A stretch of DNA of 64,000 nt, from assembly GCA_963803085.1 (NCBI GenBank), contig CAWDLE010000024.1, positions 1 to 64,000 on the forward strand, written 5' to 3'. A model generated the notes under the pieces. It worked only from the letters and a program-made list of their open reading frames with translations, did no database searches and had not been told where the DNA came from. A program made the position numbers and the translations under genes. This document shows, in pieces, positions 35,181-43,823 of the stretch. This stretch comes from JACVRW01 sp963803085 (lineage in GTDB: Bacteria; Actinomycetota; Thermoleophilia; Solirubrobacterales; Thermoleophilaceae). Numbering within the stretch: position 1 is the stretch's first letter; the number at the start of each line of letters is the position of its first letter.

Positions 35181-35695
35181 ATTCGTGGAAGGAAAGGCGG
35201 CCGCGCAGCGCACGCGAGCTCGCGCGCGCGGTGGGCAACGGCCGCAGCGTGGGCGACGCCCTGCGGCATCTCGACGTCCACGCCTCTGAGCCGGATGCGG
35301 TGGTCCTGGCTGAGGCGCTCGCGAGCTTCCTCGTAGAACGCTGTGACTCGCACCATGCGGGTTGGCGCGCCGTGCGCCGGGTGGTTGTGGACTCCTCCTC
35401 GGACCCGCCCTGGGAGAAGTGCGCGCGCCGCGCCGTTCCCGATGTGGCGCAGGACCTGCTGAGCCTCTCTGGCGCCGGCGGGCGCACGCCCCTGGCGCGG
35501 GCGCAGCACGTGGCCGCTCAGCGCCGCGCCGAGCAGGTGGCGCGCCACGTGGATGGCCCGGCACTGCTTGCCGAACTGGGCTTGGAGTCGCGCGCGGCCG
35601 AGAGCACCCTTCGCTGGCAGGCCGCGCTCTCGAGCGCCGTGGGCAGCCGCTCGCGCGAGCAGGTGGCCCGCGCGGTGGATCGCGCTCTTAGCTGA
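35177..35695 (+). CDS. Hypothetical helical protein after the S4 gene
   Basis: 172 residues from ATG at 35177, overlapping the S4 gene by 4 bases. Predicted mostly helical, rich in Ala and Arg (LAEALASFLVERC, VAQDLLSLSGAGG, EQVARHVDGPALLAELGLES). No recognised domain. The opposite strand carries long open frames here too, but the coupled start favours this one. Convergent overlap of 8 bases with the next gene. Confidence 0.5.
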   Translation: MNSWKERRPRSARELARAVGNGRSVGDALRHLDVHASEPDAVVLAEALASFLVERCDSHHAGWRAVRRVVVDSSSDPPWEKCARRAVPDVAQDLLSLSGAGGRTPLARAQHVAAQRRAEQVARHVDGPALLAELGLESRAAESTLRWQAALSSAVGSRSREQVARAVDRALS

Positions 35696-35960
35696 GCGCG
35701 CCGGCGGGCAGTACGTAGCGAGCGGGGGGCCGCCCCTCGGACCTGATCGGCTCGCTGAGCCGCGGACTGTGGAGCCCGCCCTTGGACGCCGTGGCGGCGG
35801 TCGCCTCGGGCTCACCCTCATGGGCGAGGATCCAGGCCACGACCTCCGCCGAGTCGGCGCCTTCCGCGACGATCGCGACGCGCTCGACGACGGTGCCGCC
35901 CGAGGGGTGGCGCCGCGCCAGGCGGCTGAGCAGGGTTCGGATCTCTTCGTCGGTACGCAT
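35688..35960 (-). CDS. Small hypothetical protein (90 aa)
   Basis: From ATG at 35960. MRTDEEIRTLLSRLARRHPS is an amphipathic helix, followed by VERVAIVAEGADSAEVVAWI and a polar tail. No family recognised. Codon use is normal for the window. Confidence 0.5.
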   Translation of the reverse strand: MRTDEEIRTLLSRLARRHPSGGTVVERVAIVAEGADSAEVVAWILAHEGEPEATAATASKGGLHSPRLSEPIRSEGRPPARYVLPAGALS

Positions 35961-36004
35961 CAGGGGCGCTTACGCGCTGAAGCCAGCATAGTCCTCCTAC
36001 GCGG

Positions 36005-38276
36005 CTACGCGGCGGCCATCCGGCTCAGCAGCTCGATCGCGCCGCGCTTGTTGAGCGGCTCGTTCAGGTTGCCGCACTTCGGCGACTGGACGCATGAGGG
36101 GCAGCCGCTCTCGCAGCGGCACTCGGAGATGAGGCGAAGGGCATCGCCCACCAGCGCCTCGAAGCGCTCGAACCCAGCGCGCGTGATGCCCACTCCGCCC
36201 GGATGGCCGTCGTAGATGAAGATGGTGGGCTGGCCGGTCTGGTGGTGGTAGGCCGTCGACAGGCCGCCGATGTCCCAGCGGTCGCACATCGCGATCAGCG
36301 GCAGCACGGCGATCTGGCCGTGCTCGGCCGCGTGCAGCGACCCCTGGAGCACGTCGAGCGGGAACTCCTCGCGGACGAGCGAGTCCGGGAGCTCGTACCA
36401 GAGCGCCTGGGTCACGAACTCCTGCTCGGGCAGCTCGACCGCCAGCAGGTCGAGCACGGAATGGTCCGTCACGTGCTTCTTCTGGTACGCGACCACCTGC
36501 TCGGTCACCGACACGATCCCGAACGACAGCGCCACGCCGCAGCTCTCGCGCTGGTCGCGCACCTGCTCGATCCAGGTCTCGGACTCCTTCTTCGGCTGCG
36601 TGTACCAGTCGCCGTTGAAGGGCCGCACGAGCGCGCGCCGCTGCTCCAGGTCCAGCTCCTCCACCTCGAACGCCGCGCCCATGTGCAGATACACGGCGCC
36701 GGGGTGAACGGCGGAGTGCGCTCGGGAGGTCTCCACGTTCCCGATCACCTCCCCGCGCTCGGCCTCCACGATCGACACCGAGTCCGGCGAGGCCGAGCGC
36801 AGCGCGATTTGCGCTGCCGGATAGCCGGGCCCGCGTGGGAGGTAGCGTCCGCCGCGCTCGCGCAGCGCGCCCTCCTGCACGAGCCGGCGTGCGTGCTCCT
36901 CCCAGCGCGGCCCGAACACCTCGCCGTCCTCGGGGGTGAGCGGCAGCTCGTAGGCGGCGGCGGCGAGGTGCGCGCCGTAGATCTGCTCGGACTCGTGGTC
37001 GAGGATGGCCTGCTCCACCGGCCGCTCGAGGAACTCGGTGGGGTGGCGGCAGAAGAACTGGTCGAGCGCGTCCTCGCCCGCCACGTACATGGCCAGGCCG
37101 GGGTTGCGGCGTCCGGCGCGGCCCCACATCTGGCGCAGGCTCGCCACCGTGCCGGGGAACGTCACGCACAGCGCTGCGTCGAGGTCACCTACGTCGATAC
37201 CGAGCTCGAGCGCGTTTGTGGCCACCACGGCCAGCAGGTCCCCTTCGGACAGGCGCTGCTCGATTTCGCGGCGCTGGGCCGGCGTGTAGCCGGCGCGGTA
37301 GGGCGCGATGCGCTCGGCGAGGTCGGGCCGACCCGCGTCCTCCAGGCGCTGGCGCGTGAAGCGCTGGATCAGCTCCACGCCGCGGCGCGACTTCAGGAAG
37401 CAGATCGTCCGGACCTCCCGCTCGACCAGCTCCGCGAGCAGGTCCGCGGCCTCGGACAGTGCCGAGGCGCGCCGCCCGAGCCGCTCGTCCACCAGCGGCG
37501 GATTCCACATCGCGATCTGGCGCTCGGCCCGCGGGGCCCCGTCGCGGTCCACGAGCTGTACCTCCACGCCCGTGAGGCGCTCGGCCAGCTCGCTCGGGTT
37601 CGCGATCGTTGCGCTAGTGAGCAGGAACCGCGGGTCGCTGCCGTAGGCGCGGGCGAGCCGGCGCAGCCGGCGCAGCACATTCGCCACGTGGGAACCGAAC
37701 ACCCCGCGGTACACATGGGCCTCGTCCACCACGATCCAGGCGAGGTTGGCAAGCACGTCGCCCCATGAGCGGTGGTTCGGCAGGACGCCCACGTGGAGCA
37801 TGTCCGGGTTCGTGAGGATCAGGTTCGAGCGCTGCCGGACGGCGCGCCGCTCCTCTCGCGGAGTGTCGCCGTCATAGATCGCATGCCTGAGGTACTTGCC
37901 GCCGAGGCGCGCGAGCGCGCGCGCCTGGTCCTGCGCCAGCGCCTTGGTGGGATAGAGGTAGAAGGCGCGCGCCGCCACGTCGCTCGCGAGCGTGTCGAGC
38001 ACCGGCAGGTTGAACGCGAGCGACTTGCCGCTCGCGGTGCCCGTGGTCACGATCGCGTGGCCCCGGCGCGCCGCCTCGAGCGTGTCGGCCTGGTGTGCCC
38101 ACAGCGACTCGATTCCGGCAGCGGCCAGTCCCTCCAGGACGCGCGGGGTGGAGGTCGTCGGGGATGGGCTCCGGGAGGCCGGCCTGCTCGCGCTCCCGAG
38201 ACGTGGCCACGAGCTCCTCGTCGCGGCCCGGCTCGAGCACGGCTTCCCATGGGTAGCTGGTCGGGACACGACTCAC
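36005..38276 (-). pseudogene. MrfA-like superfamily 2 helicase (DUF1998), frameshift near the N-terminus
   Basis: A DEAD/DEAH-type helicase of about 757 residues: Q-motif-like LWAHQADTLEAARRG, motif I TGTASGKSLAF, motif II VVDEAHVY, motif III TSATIANP, motif VI QMWGRAGRRNPG, then a C-terminal DUF1998 region with four Cys (CRCESGCPSC ... KCG) as in MrfA, a 3'-5' DNA repair helicase. The natural start is GTG at 38276 (MSRVPTSYPWEAVLEPGRD), but an extra base in the GGGG run at 38145-38148 separates this piece from the rest (RVLEGLAAAGIESLW). An in-frame start at 38269 reads nonsense first. Confidence 0.88.
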
Positions 38277-38298
38277 GGACTGCGATAGTACGCGTGAG

Positions 38299-39153
38299 TT
38301 GATCCGCTCCTTCCATCACTCGCAGTACGGCGTCGACCGGCTGCTCGAAGAGAAGCGAGAGACGGTCACGGTGGTCCTTCCCGCGCGCGAGGTGGCCGAC
38401 ACCGTGGGCGTGATCGTGGAGCGGCTGCGGAGCCTTGCGCCGCTGATCGACCAGGTGCTCGTGGTGGACGCCGCTTCTCGCGACGGGACGGCTGAGGTGG
38501 CCGCGGCGAGCGGCGCCGAGGTGCACCAGGAGTCCGAGCTCCTCACCGATTTCGGGCCGGTGCTCGGCAAGGGCGATGCGATGTGGCGCGCACTGTCGGT
38601 CGCGCGCGGCGAGCTGGTGGTCTACCTGGACTCCGACAGCGCCGACTTCTCCCCGCACTTCGCAACCGGGCTCCTGGGCCCGCTCATCTGCGAGCCCGAC
38701 GTGCGCTTCGTAAAGGGCCACTACCGGCGTCCGTTCAGTACGCCCGGCGGCGGGGAGCAGGCTGCCGGCGGCGGCCGGGTCACCGAGCTCACCGCCCGGC
38801 CGCTGTTGTCGGCGTTCTTCCCCGAGCTGGCCGCGTTCGCCCAACCGCTGGCCGGCGAGGTGGTCGCACGGCGCGAGTTCTTCGAGCGGCTCCCGTTCGC
38901 CACCGGCTACGCGGTCGAGACGGCCATGCTCCTGCACGCGTATGACGCGCTCGGCGGCACGGACGCGATGGCGCAGGTGGACCTCGATGTGCGGCGCAAC
39001 CGCCACCAGCCGCTCGAGGCCCTCGCTCCGATGGCGCGCGAGGTACTGGGCGCGGTGCTGGACCGGCTCTCCGCCGAGGGCCGACTGCTCGACGGGGAGC
39101 ACGTCGCTCCGGTAGAGCGGCCGCCGTATGCGACCCTCGGCGCTCGCGCGTAG
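38299..39153 (+). CDS. gpgS: Glucosyl-3-phosphoglycerate synthase
   Basis: 284 residues from TTG at 38299 (IRSFHHSQYGVDRLLEEKRE, the usual N-terminus). GT-A/GT81 features: VVLPAREVADTVG, DAASRDGTAEVA, GKGDAMWRAL, the metal-binding YLDSDSADF and KGHYRRPF, and RVTELTARPLL. The enzyme transfers glucose from an NDP-sugar to 3-phosphoglycerate, the first step to glucosylglycerate, a compatible solute and precursor of methylglucose polysaccharides in actinobacteria. The phosphatase gene overlaps its stop (TAGTG). Only 22 bases separate it from the divergent helicase. Confidence 0.9.
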   Translation: MIRSFHHSQYGVDRLLEEKRETVTVVLPAREVADTVGVIVERLRSLAPLIDQVLVVDAASRDGTAEVAAASGAEVHQESELLTDFGPVLGKGDAMWRALSVARGELVVYLDSDSADFSPHFATGLLGPLICEPDVRFVKGHYRRPFSTPGGGEQAAGGGRVTELTARPLLSAFFPELAAFAQPLAGEVVARREFFERLPFATGYAVETAMLLHAYDALGGTDAMAQVDLDVRRNRHQPLEALAPMAREVLGAVLDRLSAEGRLLDGEHVAPVERPPYATLGARA

Positions 39154-39929
39154 TGGGCATCAAGTGCGTCTACACCGATCTCGACGGAACGCTCCTCGGG
39201 CGTGGAGCGTCGCTCTTCCGCACCGCTGAGGGCGACTTCACGCTGCTCGCGGCGCGAGCCCTGGAGGCGTGCCACCGGGCAGGGGTCGAGGTGGTGATCG
39301 CCTCGGGCCGCCGGCGCGCGCAGGTGATGGAGGACGCTCGCCTGATCGGGCAGACGGCATACATCTTCGAGGTCGGTTCGGGCCTCGTTATCGACGGCGA
39401 GACCACCTTCCTGACGGGGGAGCTCCAGCCGCGGGAGGGAGAGACGGTCCACGCGCAGATCGCGGCTGGTGGAGCGCCTGATTTCCTCGTCCGCCATTAC
39501 GCAGGACAGCTCGAGCCGCACGCTCCGTTCCACAGGGACCGTGAGGTGTCGCACCTCTTCCGCGGGTCGGTTCACGTGGACGAGGCAAACGAGCTGCTTG
39601 CCGCCGAGGGGCACGCCGCCCTGCGCCTCGTGGACAACGGCGAGATCGGGCCGGACACCCACACGTTTCACCTGATCCCCGCGGAGGTCTCGAAGGCACG
39701 CGCCGTGGCGGCGCACATGAGGGCCCGCGGCTACGCGCCGGAGGAATGCGTGGCGGTGGGGGACTCGCGCGAGGATTTGGAGGTGGCGGGCGTGGTCGGC
39801 CGCCTGTTCCTCGTTGCGAACGCCGTGGCGGGAGATACGAGCGCGTTCGGCAATGTGGAGCGGACCGAGGCCGCCATGAGCGAGGGCTTCTACGAGGCGG
39901 TGATCCGGGCGTTGGCCGAGGCCCGCTGA
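39153..39929 (+). CDS. HAD-family glucosyl/mannosyl-3-phosphoglycerate phosphatase
   Basis: 258 residues from GTG at 39153. HAD-IIB motifs: VYTDLDGTLLG (nucleophile Asp), VIASGRRRAQVM, EVSKARAVAAHM (Lys) and CVAVGDSREDLEVA. Placed directly after gpgS with a one-base overlap, it most likely removes the phosphate from glucosyl-3-phosphoglycerate, completing glucosylglycerate synthesis. The cap-domain segment GPDTHTFHLIPAEVSK resembles MpgP-type phosphatases. Confidence 0.82.
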   Translation: MGIKCVYTDLDGTLLGRGASLFRTAEGDFTLLAARALEACHRAGVEVVIASGRRRAQVMEDARLIGQTAYIFEVGSGLVIDGETTFLTGELQPREGETVHAQIAAGGAPDFLVRHYAGQLEPHAPFHRDREVSHLFRGSVHVDEANELLAAEGHAALRLVDNGEIGPDTHTFHLIPAEVSKARAVAAHMRARGYAPEECVAVGDSREDLEVAGVVGRLFLVANAVAGDTSAFGNVERTEAAMSEGFYEAVIRALAEAR

Positions 39930-39943
39930 GGCCACCCGCGACG

Positions 39944-39992
39944 GAGGCTCAACACATCGGGCAACCAGGACGCGACCAATGTGTTGAGCCTC
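39944..39992 (+). terminator. Long hairpin after the phosphatase gene
   Basis: Perfect 14-base arms (GAGGCTCAACACAT / ATGTGTTGAGCCTC) around a 21-base loop, 15 bases after the stop at 39929. No T-run follows, so it is either a factor-independent-like terminator of actinobacterial type or another structured element. Confidence 0.45.
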
Positions 39993-40062
39993 GGCCTGGG
40001 CCGCTCTTCAGTGCTGCTGTTTGCGCACCGCCGCAACGTTCGCGTCAGCTCGTAACCGACGT

Positions 40063-40180
40063 TACAATCTCCGCAACACTTAAGGCCTGGGACTCGTAGT
40101 CCCAGTAACCGCGGCGGCACACGGCCGCCGCACGGGTGAGGCAGCACGGGCGCCCCGCACGGGGCGCCCGTCGCTTTCGC
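40063..40180 (+). ncRNA. Structured intergenic element, candidate small RNA or leader
   Basis: Three perfect hairpins in tandem: 40087-40105 (CTGGGACT/AGTCCCAG, 3-base loop), 40111-40131 (GCGGCGGC/GCCGCCGC) and 40146-40171 (ACGGGCGCCCC / GGGGCGCCCGT) followed by CGCTTTC, like a terminator. A TACAAT box at 40063 with a GTAAC/GTTAC repeat around it could be a promoter. It precedes the catalase start by about 50 bases, so it might be its leader instead. The rest of 39930-40221 holds only the hairpin at 39944-39992. Confidence 0.4.
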
Positions 40181-40221
40181 CGCAGCGAGCTTGGCTCGGG
40201 GAGCCGCGTTAGTGTTTTCGC

Positions 40222-41139
40222 ATGGACGAGCTCGCCGAACAGGCTGTCGACGCGATCAACGACATCGCCGGAAAGCATCCGGGCCACAGGGCGGCACATG
40301 CGAAGGGCACGCTCCTCGCCGGCACGTTCACGCCCTCCGCCTCCGGCCTGACCACGGCGGCGCACATGCAGGACCAGCCCGTGCGCGTGACCGCTCGCTT
40401 CTCGAACGGCGGCGGCGACCCCGGCATTCCCGACTACGCCAAGGAGGGCCGTGGGCTCGCACTGAAGTTCTATCTGCCGGATGGCGCGCGCACGGACGTG
40501 GTCGCGCTGAACCTGCCGTGCTTCTTCGCGCGGACGCCCGAGGACTTCATCGAGTTCACGCGCGCTCGAAAGCCGGACCCGGAGACGGGTCAGCCCGACT
40601 TCGGCAAGGTCGGCGCCTGGCTGGAGGCGCACCCCGAGGCGGGGCCCGCGATCCAGGCTGCCGTCACGGCGGAACCGCCGGAGAGCTACGCCACCGTCAG
40701 GTACAACTCGATCCACTCGTTCCGCTGGACGGCGCCGGACGGGACCGAGCGCCATGTGCGCTACCGCTTCGAGCCCGAGGCCGGCGAGCACGCGCTCTCC
40801 GACGAGGACGCCAAGGCTCGCGGTCGCGACTACCTCCAGGAGGAGATCGCCTCCCGCGACTCGTCGGCGTTCAGGATGATCGCGGTGATCGCGGAGGACG
40901 GCGACGCGGTCGACGACCCCACGATCGCCTGGCCCGAGGAGCGCGAGAAGGTGGAACTGGGCCGCTTGGAGCTGACCGGCGTGGAGACAGAACGCGAGCG
41001 CGACGGCGACATCCTCGTCTTCGACCCCACCCGGGTCACGGACGGCATCGAGCTCAGCGACGACGAAATCCTCCGCTTCCGCCCCCGGGCGTACTCGGCA
41101 TCCGTTACGCGCCGCTCAGGCGCACCCGCGCCGGCGTAG
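40222..41139 (+). CDS. Catalase-family mini-catalase/peroxidase
   Basis: 305 residues, a short catalase-fold protein. The distal His lies in HRAAHAKGTLLAGTF, the Asn side in VRVTARFSNGGGDPG, LALKFYLPDG follows, and the proximal Tyr ligand is in LRFRPRAYSASVTRR. Such SrpA-like mini-catalases are about 300 residues, as here, and act on peroxides. A non-conserved acidic insert is present near residue 200. Ends just before a repeat array. Confidence 0.85.
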   Translation: MDELAEQAVDAINDIAGKHPGHRAAHAKGTLLAGTFTPSASGLTTAAHMQDQPVRVTARFSNGGGDPGIPDYAKEGRGLALKFYLPDGARTDVVALNLPCFFARTPEDFIEFTRARKPDPETGQPDFGKVGAWLEAHPEAGPAIQAAVTAEPPESYATVRYNSIHSFRWTAPDGTERHVRYRFEPEAGEHALSDEDAKARGRDYLQEEIASRDSSAFRMIAVIAEDGDAVDDPTIAWPEEREKVELGRLELTGVETERERDGDILVFDPTRVTDGIELSDDEILRFRPRAYSASVTRRSGAPAPA

Positions 41140-41141
41140 GT

Positions 41142-41301
41142 GGGGTCAGACCCCCGGCTGCGGCTTGGGGTCAGACCCCTGGCTGCGGCATCGTGGACTG
41201 GGGCAGTTCTATGGGTCTGACCCCGTGCACGCCAGCGCGTGAAGGGGTCAGACCCCTGGCTGCGGCATCGCGCACTGGGGCGGTTCTATGGGTCTGACCC
41301 C
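41142..41301. repeat. Palindrome-bounded tandem repeats
   Basis: Two nearly identical 58-base units (41167-41224 and 41244-41301) begin GGGGTCAGACCCC and end GGGTCTGACCCC, so each can fold on itself; a truncated copy (41142-41165) precedes them. The units differ by about four bases. They fill the gap between the convergent catalase and glycerate kinase genes. REP- or MITE-like. Confidence 0.75.
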
Positions 41302-41303
41302 CC

Positions 41304-42266
41304 CTACACCAGCGCGCGGGCCGCGGCCTCGATTTCGGCGAGCGTTGAGGCTCCGGTTACGGAAGCGAGGTCGATGATGCGCTCGCTGAACGGCTCGAGT
41401 TCGTTTCGGCCGACGATGGCGTGGCAGGTGACGCCCGCCTGGCGGCAGCGGGTGGCCACCTCGCCGACGATCTTGCCCTGAAGGGTCTGGTTGTCCAGTC
41501 CGCCCTCGCCGGTCACGACGAAGGCTGAGCCGCGCATCAGCGGGTCGAACCCGATGGCGTCGAGCACGTAGGGAGCGCCCGGGACGAGTCGTGCGTCGTA
41601 CGCCGCCCAGAGGCCGCCTGAGAGGCCGCCGGCGGCGCCGGTCATCGGCTCGCCGCGTGGATCGCGCGGCAGGCGGTCGGCCAGCTTGGCCTGGCGGCGC
41701 TCGAGGCGCTTCACCATCGCGGCATCGGCACCCTTCTGCGGAGCGAATACGCGCGGGGCGTCCTCGTACGGCGTCCGCACGTCGCAGACCACGTCCATGG
41801 GCACTTTCACGCCGGCCTCGTCGAGCGCCTCGAGCGCCCCTGCTCCGCCGTCCGTCGTGGCAGACCCGCCCACGGTCACGACCACCTTTACCGCGCCGGC
41901 CTCCACGGCGGCCACGATCAGCTCGCCGGTGCCTCGCGTGGAGGCGGCCCAGGCGTCGCGCTCGGCCTCGTCGACGAGACTCAGGCCGCTGGCCTGGGCC
42001 ATCTCGACGACCGCCGTGCCGTCCGGCAGCAGCGCGAAGCCGGCCTCGATCGGACGGCCGAGCGGATCGGACACGGTTGCCACGCGGACCTCGCCGCCGA
42101 GTGCGGTCACGAGCACGTCCATGGTCCCCTCACCGCCGTCGGCGACGGGCAGCTCGCGTGCCTCACGGTCTGCGGAACGCAGCCCCGCGGCGATTGCAGC
42201 GGCCACCTCGCGCGCCGAGAAGGTGCCCTTGAACGAGTCCGGCGCGACGAGGACGGGCAGGCTCAA
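41304..42266 (-). CDS. Glycerate kinase
   Basis: 320 residues from TTG at 42266, which overlaps the macro-domain stop by 4 bases. LVAPDSFKGTFSAREVAAAIA, LPVADGGEGTMDVLV, VTVGGSATTDGGAGALEALD and VVTGEGGLDNQTLQGK are signatures of the GlxK/GarK glycerate kinase family, which phosphorylates glycerate with ATP to 2- or 3-phosphoglycerate. Proximity to the glucosylglycerate genes may be meaningful, since glycerate is released when glucosylglycerate is broken down (inference). Confidence 0.9.
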   Translation of the reverse strand: MSLPVLVAPDSFKGTFSAREVAAAIAAGLRSADREARELPVADGGEGTMDVLVTALGGEVRVATVSDPLGRPIEAGFALLPDGTAVVEMAQASGLSLVDEAERDAWAASTRGTGELIVAAVEAGAVKVVVTVGGSATTDGGAGALEALDEAGVKVPMDVVCDVRTPYEDAPRVFAPQKGADAAMVKRLERRQAKLADRLPRDPRGEPMTGAAGGLSGGLWAAYDARLVPGAPYVLDAIGFDPLMRGSAFVVTGEGGLDNQTLQGKIVGEVATRCRQAGVTCHAIVGRNELEPFSERIIDLASVTGASTLAEIEAAARALV

Positions 42267-42757
42267 AGCGCCTCGCGGAAGGCGCGCTCCGCGTCCGCGC
42301 CGTGCACCGCGAAGACGATCCGCTCGAGCTCGCCCGTGTGCTCGCGCGCCGCGCCGACCATGATCCGCGCCGCGTCGGTCAGCGGGAAGCCGCCCACCCC
42401 GGTGCCGAACGCAACAAGCGCGAGCGAACGCGCGCCCAGCTCCTCCGCCCTCGCGAGCGTGGAACGCGTGGCGCGCTCGATGATGTCGGCAGAGGTTGGC
42501 CCGCCGAGCTCCATGGTCGCAGCGTGAATGACCCAGCGGCACGGCATGTCGCCCGCCGTCGTCTCCACCGCCTCGCCGAGGCCGATCGGAGCGCGCTCGT
42601 CCGACTCGCGCTGCACATCCGGCCCGCCGGCCCGCGAGATCGCCCCGGCCACGCCGCCACCATGAATCAGCTGGGTGTTGGCAGCGTTCGCGATCGCGTC
42701 CACGTCGAGCGCCGTCACGTCCGCATCGATGACCTCGAGCTCAGCCACGGGCCACAT
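42263..42757 (-). CDS. Macro-domain (ADP-ribose-binding) protein
   Basis: 164 residues from ATG at 42757 (MWPVAELEVIDADVTALDVD). AIANAANTQLIHGGGVAGAI and VAFGTGVGGFPLTDAARIM are the two conserved ADP-ribose-binding loops of macro domains. Likely a de-ADP-ribosylating or O-acetyl-ADP-ribose-processing enzyme. Divergent from the GrpB gene with 14 bases between starts. Confidence 0.9.
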   Translation of the reverse strand: MWPVAELEVIDADVTALDVDAIANAANTQLIHGGGVAGAISRAGGPDVQRESDERAPIGLGEAVETTAGDMPCRWVIHAATMELGGPTSADIIERATRSTLARAEELGARSLALVAFGTGVGGFPLTDAARIMVGAAREHTGELERIVFAVHGADAERAFREAL

Positions 42758-42771
42758 CGTAAGCTCGAACG

Positions 42772-43341
42772 GTGGACGAGCTTGAGCGCCACCCATCTTT
42801 GGACGAGCGCTTCGACCCCGCCATCCGCATCGTGGAGAACGATCCCGGTTGGGCCGCTCAGGCGCAGCGAGAGCTGCATCGTCTCGCCGAGGCTCTCGGT
42901 CCTGATGCAAAGCGCCTCGAACATGTCGGTTCCACCGCAGTCCCCGGCCTCGCTGCGAAGCCCATCCTCGACCTACAGATGTCGGTCACCGCCATCGAGC
43001 CGCGCGGGCGCTACGTCCCACACCTGGAGCGGCTTGGCTACCTCTTCGTGCCTGACCCCGAATCGCCGGACCTCCACCTGTTCGCCAAGCCGGCCGAACG
43101 GCCGCGGTCGCACCACCTCCACGTCTGTGAAGCCGGAAGTGAGCACGAGTTCCGCCACCTCGCGCTACGCGACTACCTGCGTGGCCACGACGACGAGGCG
43201 GCGAAGTACGCCGCACTCAAGCGGGAAGCGGCGAAGGGCGCCCAGCAGGACCGCCTCGCCTACATCGAGGCCAAGCAGGGGTACGTCAGGGACCTCGAGG
43301 CGCGAGCCATGACATGGGCCCGCGCGACAAGAGTTTCCTGA
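42772..43341 (+). CDS. GrpB/UPF0157 nucleotidyltransferase-fold protein
   Basis: 189 residues from GTG at 42772. AIRIVENDPGWAAQAQRE, LEHVGSTAVPGLAAKPILDL and HHLHVCEAGSEHEFRHLALRDYL are the GrpB family signatures, a nucleotidyltransferase-like fold sometimes fused to CoaE. Biochemical role unknown. Confidence 0.88.
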   Translation: MDELERHPSLDERFDPAIRIVENDPGWAAQAQRELHRLAEALGPDAKRLEHVGSTAVPGLAAKPILDLQMSVTAIEPRGRYVPHLERLGYLFVPDPESPDLHLFAKPAERPRSHHLHVCEAGSEHEFRHLALRDYLRGHDDEAAKYAALKREAAKGAQQDRLAYIEAKQGYVRDLEARAMTWARATRVS

Positions 43342-43419
43342 GACTGTCGATCTCGGCCTTTCCCGTTCGTGGTTAGGGTGAACGTGACGATCTGCGTCGC
43401 GCTACGAGAGGAGCCGGAC

Positions 43420-43809
43420 ATGAAGTACCTCTGCACGATCTACGGCGACGAGAGCCAGATGGCGAGCGCAACGCCCGAGCAGGTGAACGCGATGCTGGAG
43501 GCGTACGGGGCCTTCGGCCAGGAGGCCGGCGACGCCATTCTCGGGGGCGAGGGGCTTCAGCCGACCTCCACGGCGACCACCGTGCGCGTTCGCGACGGCG
43601 AGCGCATGCTCACCGACGGGCCCTTCGCTGAGACGAAGGAGCAGCTCGGCGGCTTCTACCTGCTCGAGTGCAACAGCCTCGACGAGGCGATCGAGCTGGC
43701 GGCGAAGATTCCGGGAGCGCAGTTCGGCTCGGTCGAGGTGCGGCCGGTCATGAACTACGACGGCGCCGGGGCCGAGGACGCACAGCAATCGGCGGCAGCT
43801 CACAACTAG
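43420..43809 (+). CDS. DGPF/YCII-domain protein, second ECF42 partner
   Basis: 129 residues from ATG at 43420 (MKYLCTIYGDESQM) with a GAGGAG ribosome-binding site; a start at 43369 is less likely. The motif LTDGPFAETKEQLGGFYLLE and EVRPVMN are diagnostic. The tail (GAGAEDAQQSAAAHN) is longer than in the copy at 26084. The ECF42 gene begins at its 3' end in the -1 frame. Confidence 0.9.
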   Translation: MKYLCTIYGDESQMASATPEQVNAMLEAYGAFGQEAGDAILGGEGLQPTSTATTVRVRDGERMLTDGPFAETKEQLGGFYLLECNSLDEAIELAAKIPGAQFGSVEVRPVMNYDGAGAEDAQQSAAAHN

Positions 43810-43823
43810 CCGCTCCCGGCGCG

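Noticed and set aside
34967..35821. A 284-codon minus-strand frame opposite the S4 and hypothetical genes
   Set aside because: Arg/Ser/Pro-rich shadow; the plus-strand S4 protein is clearly real and the next gene is coupled to it.
43668..43823. GTG at 43668 as start of the second ECF42 gene
   Set aside because: It would give a 52-residue Arg/Gly-rich extension entirely inside the DGPF gene, unlike any ECF42 N-terminus.
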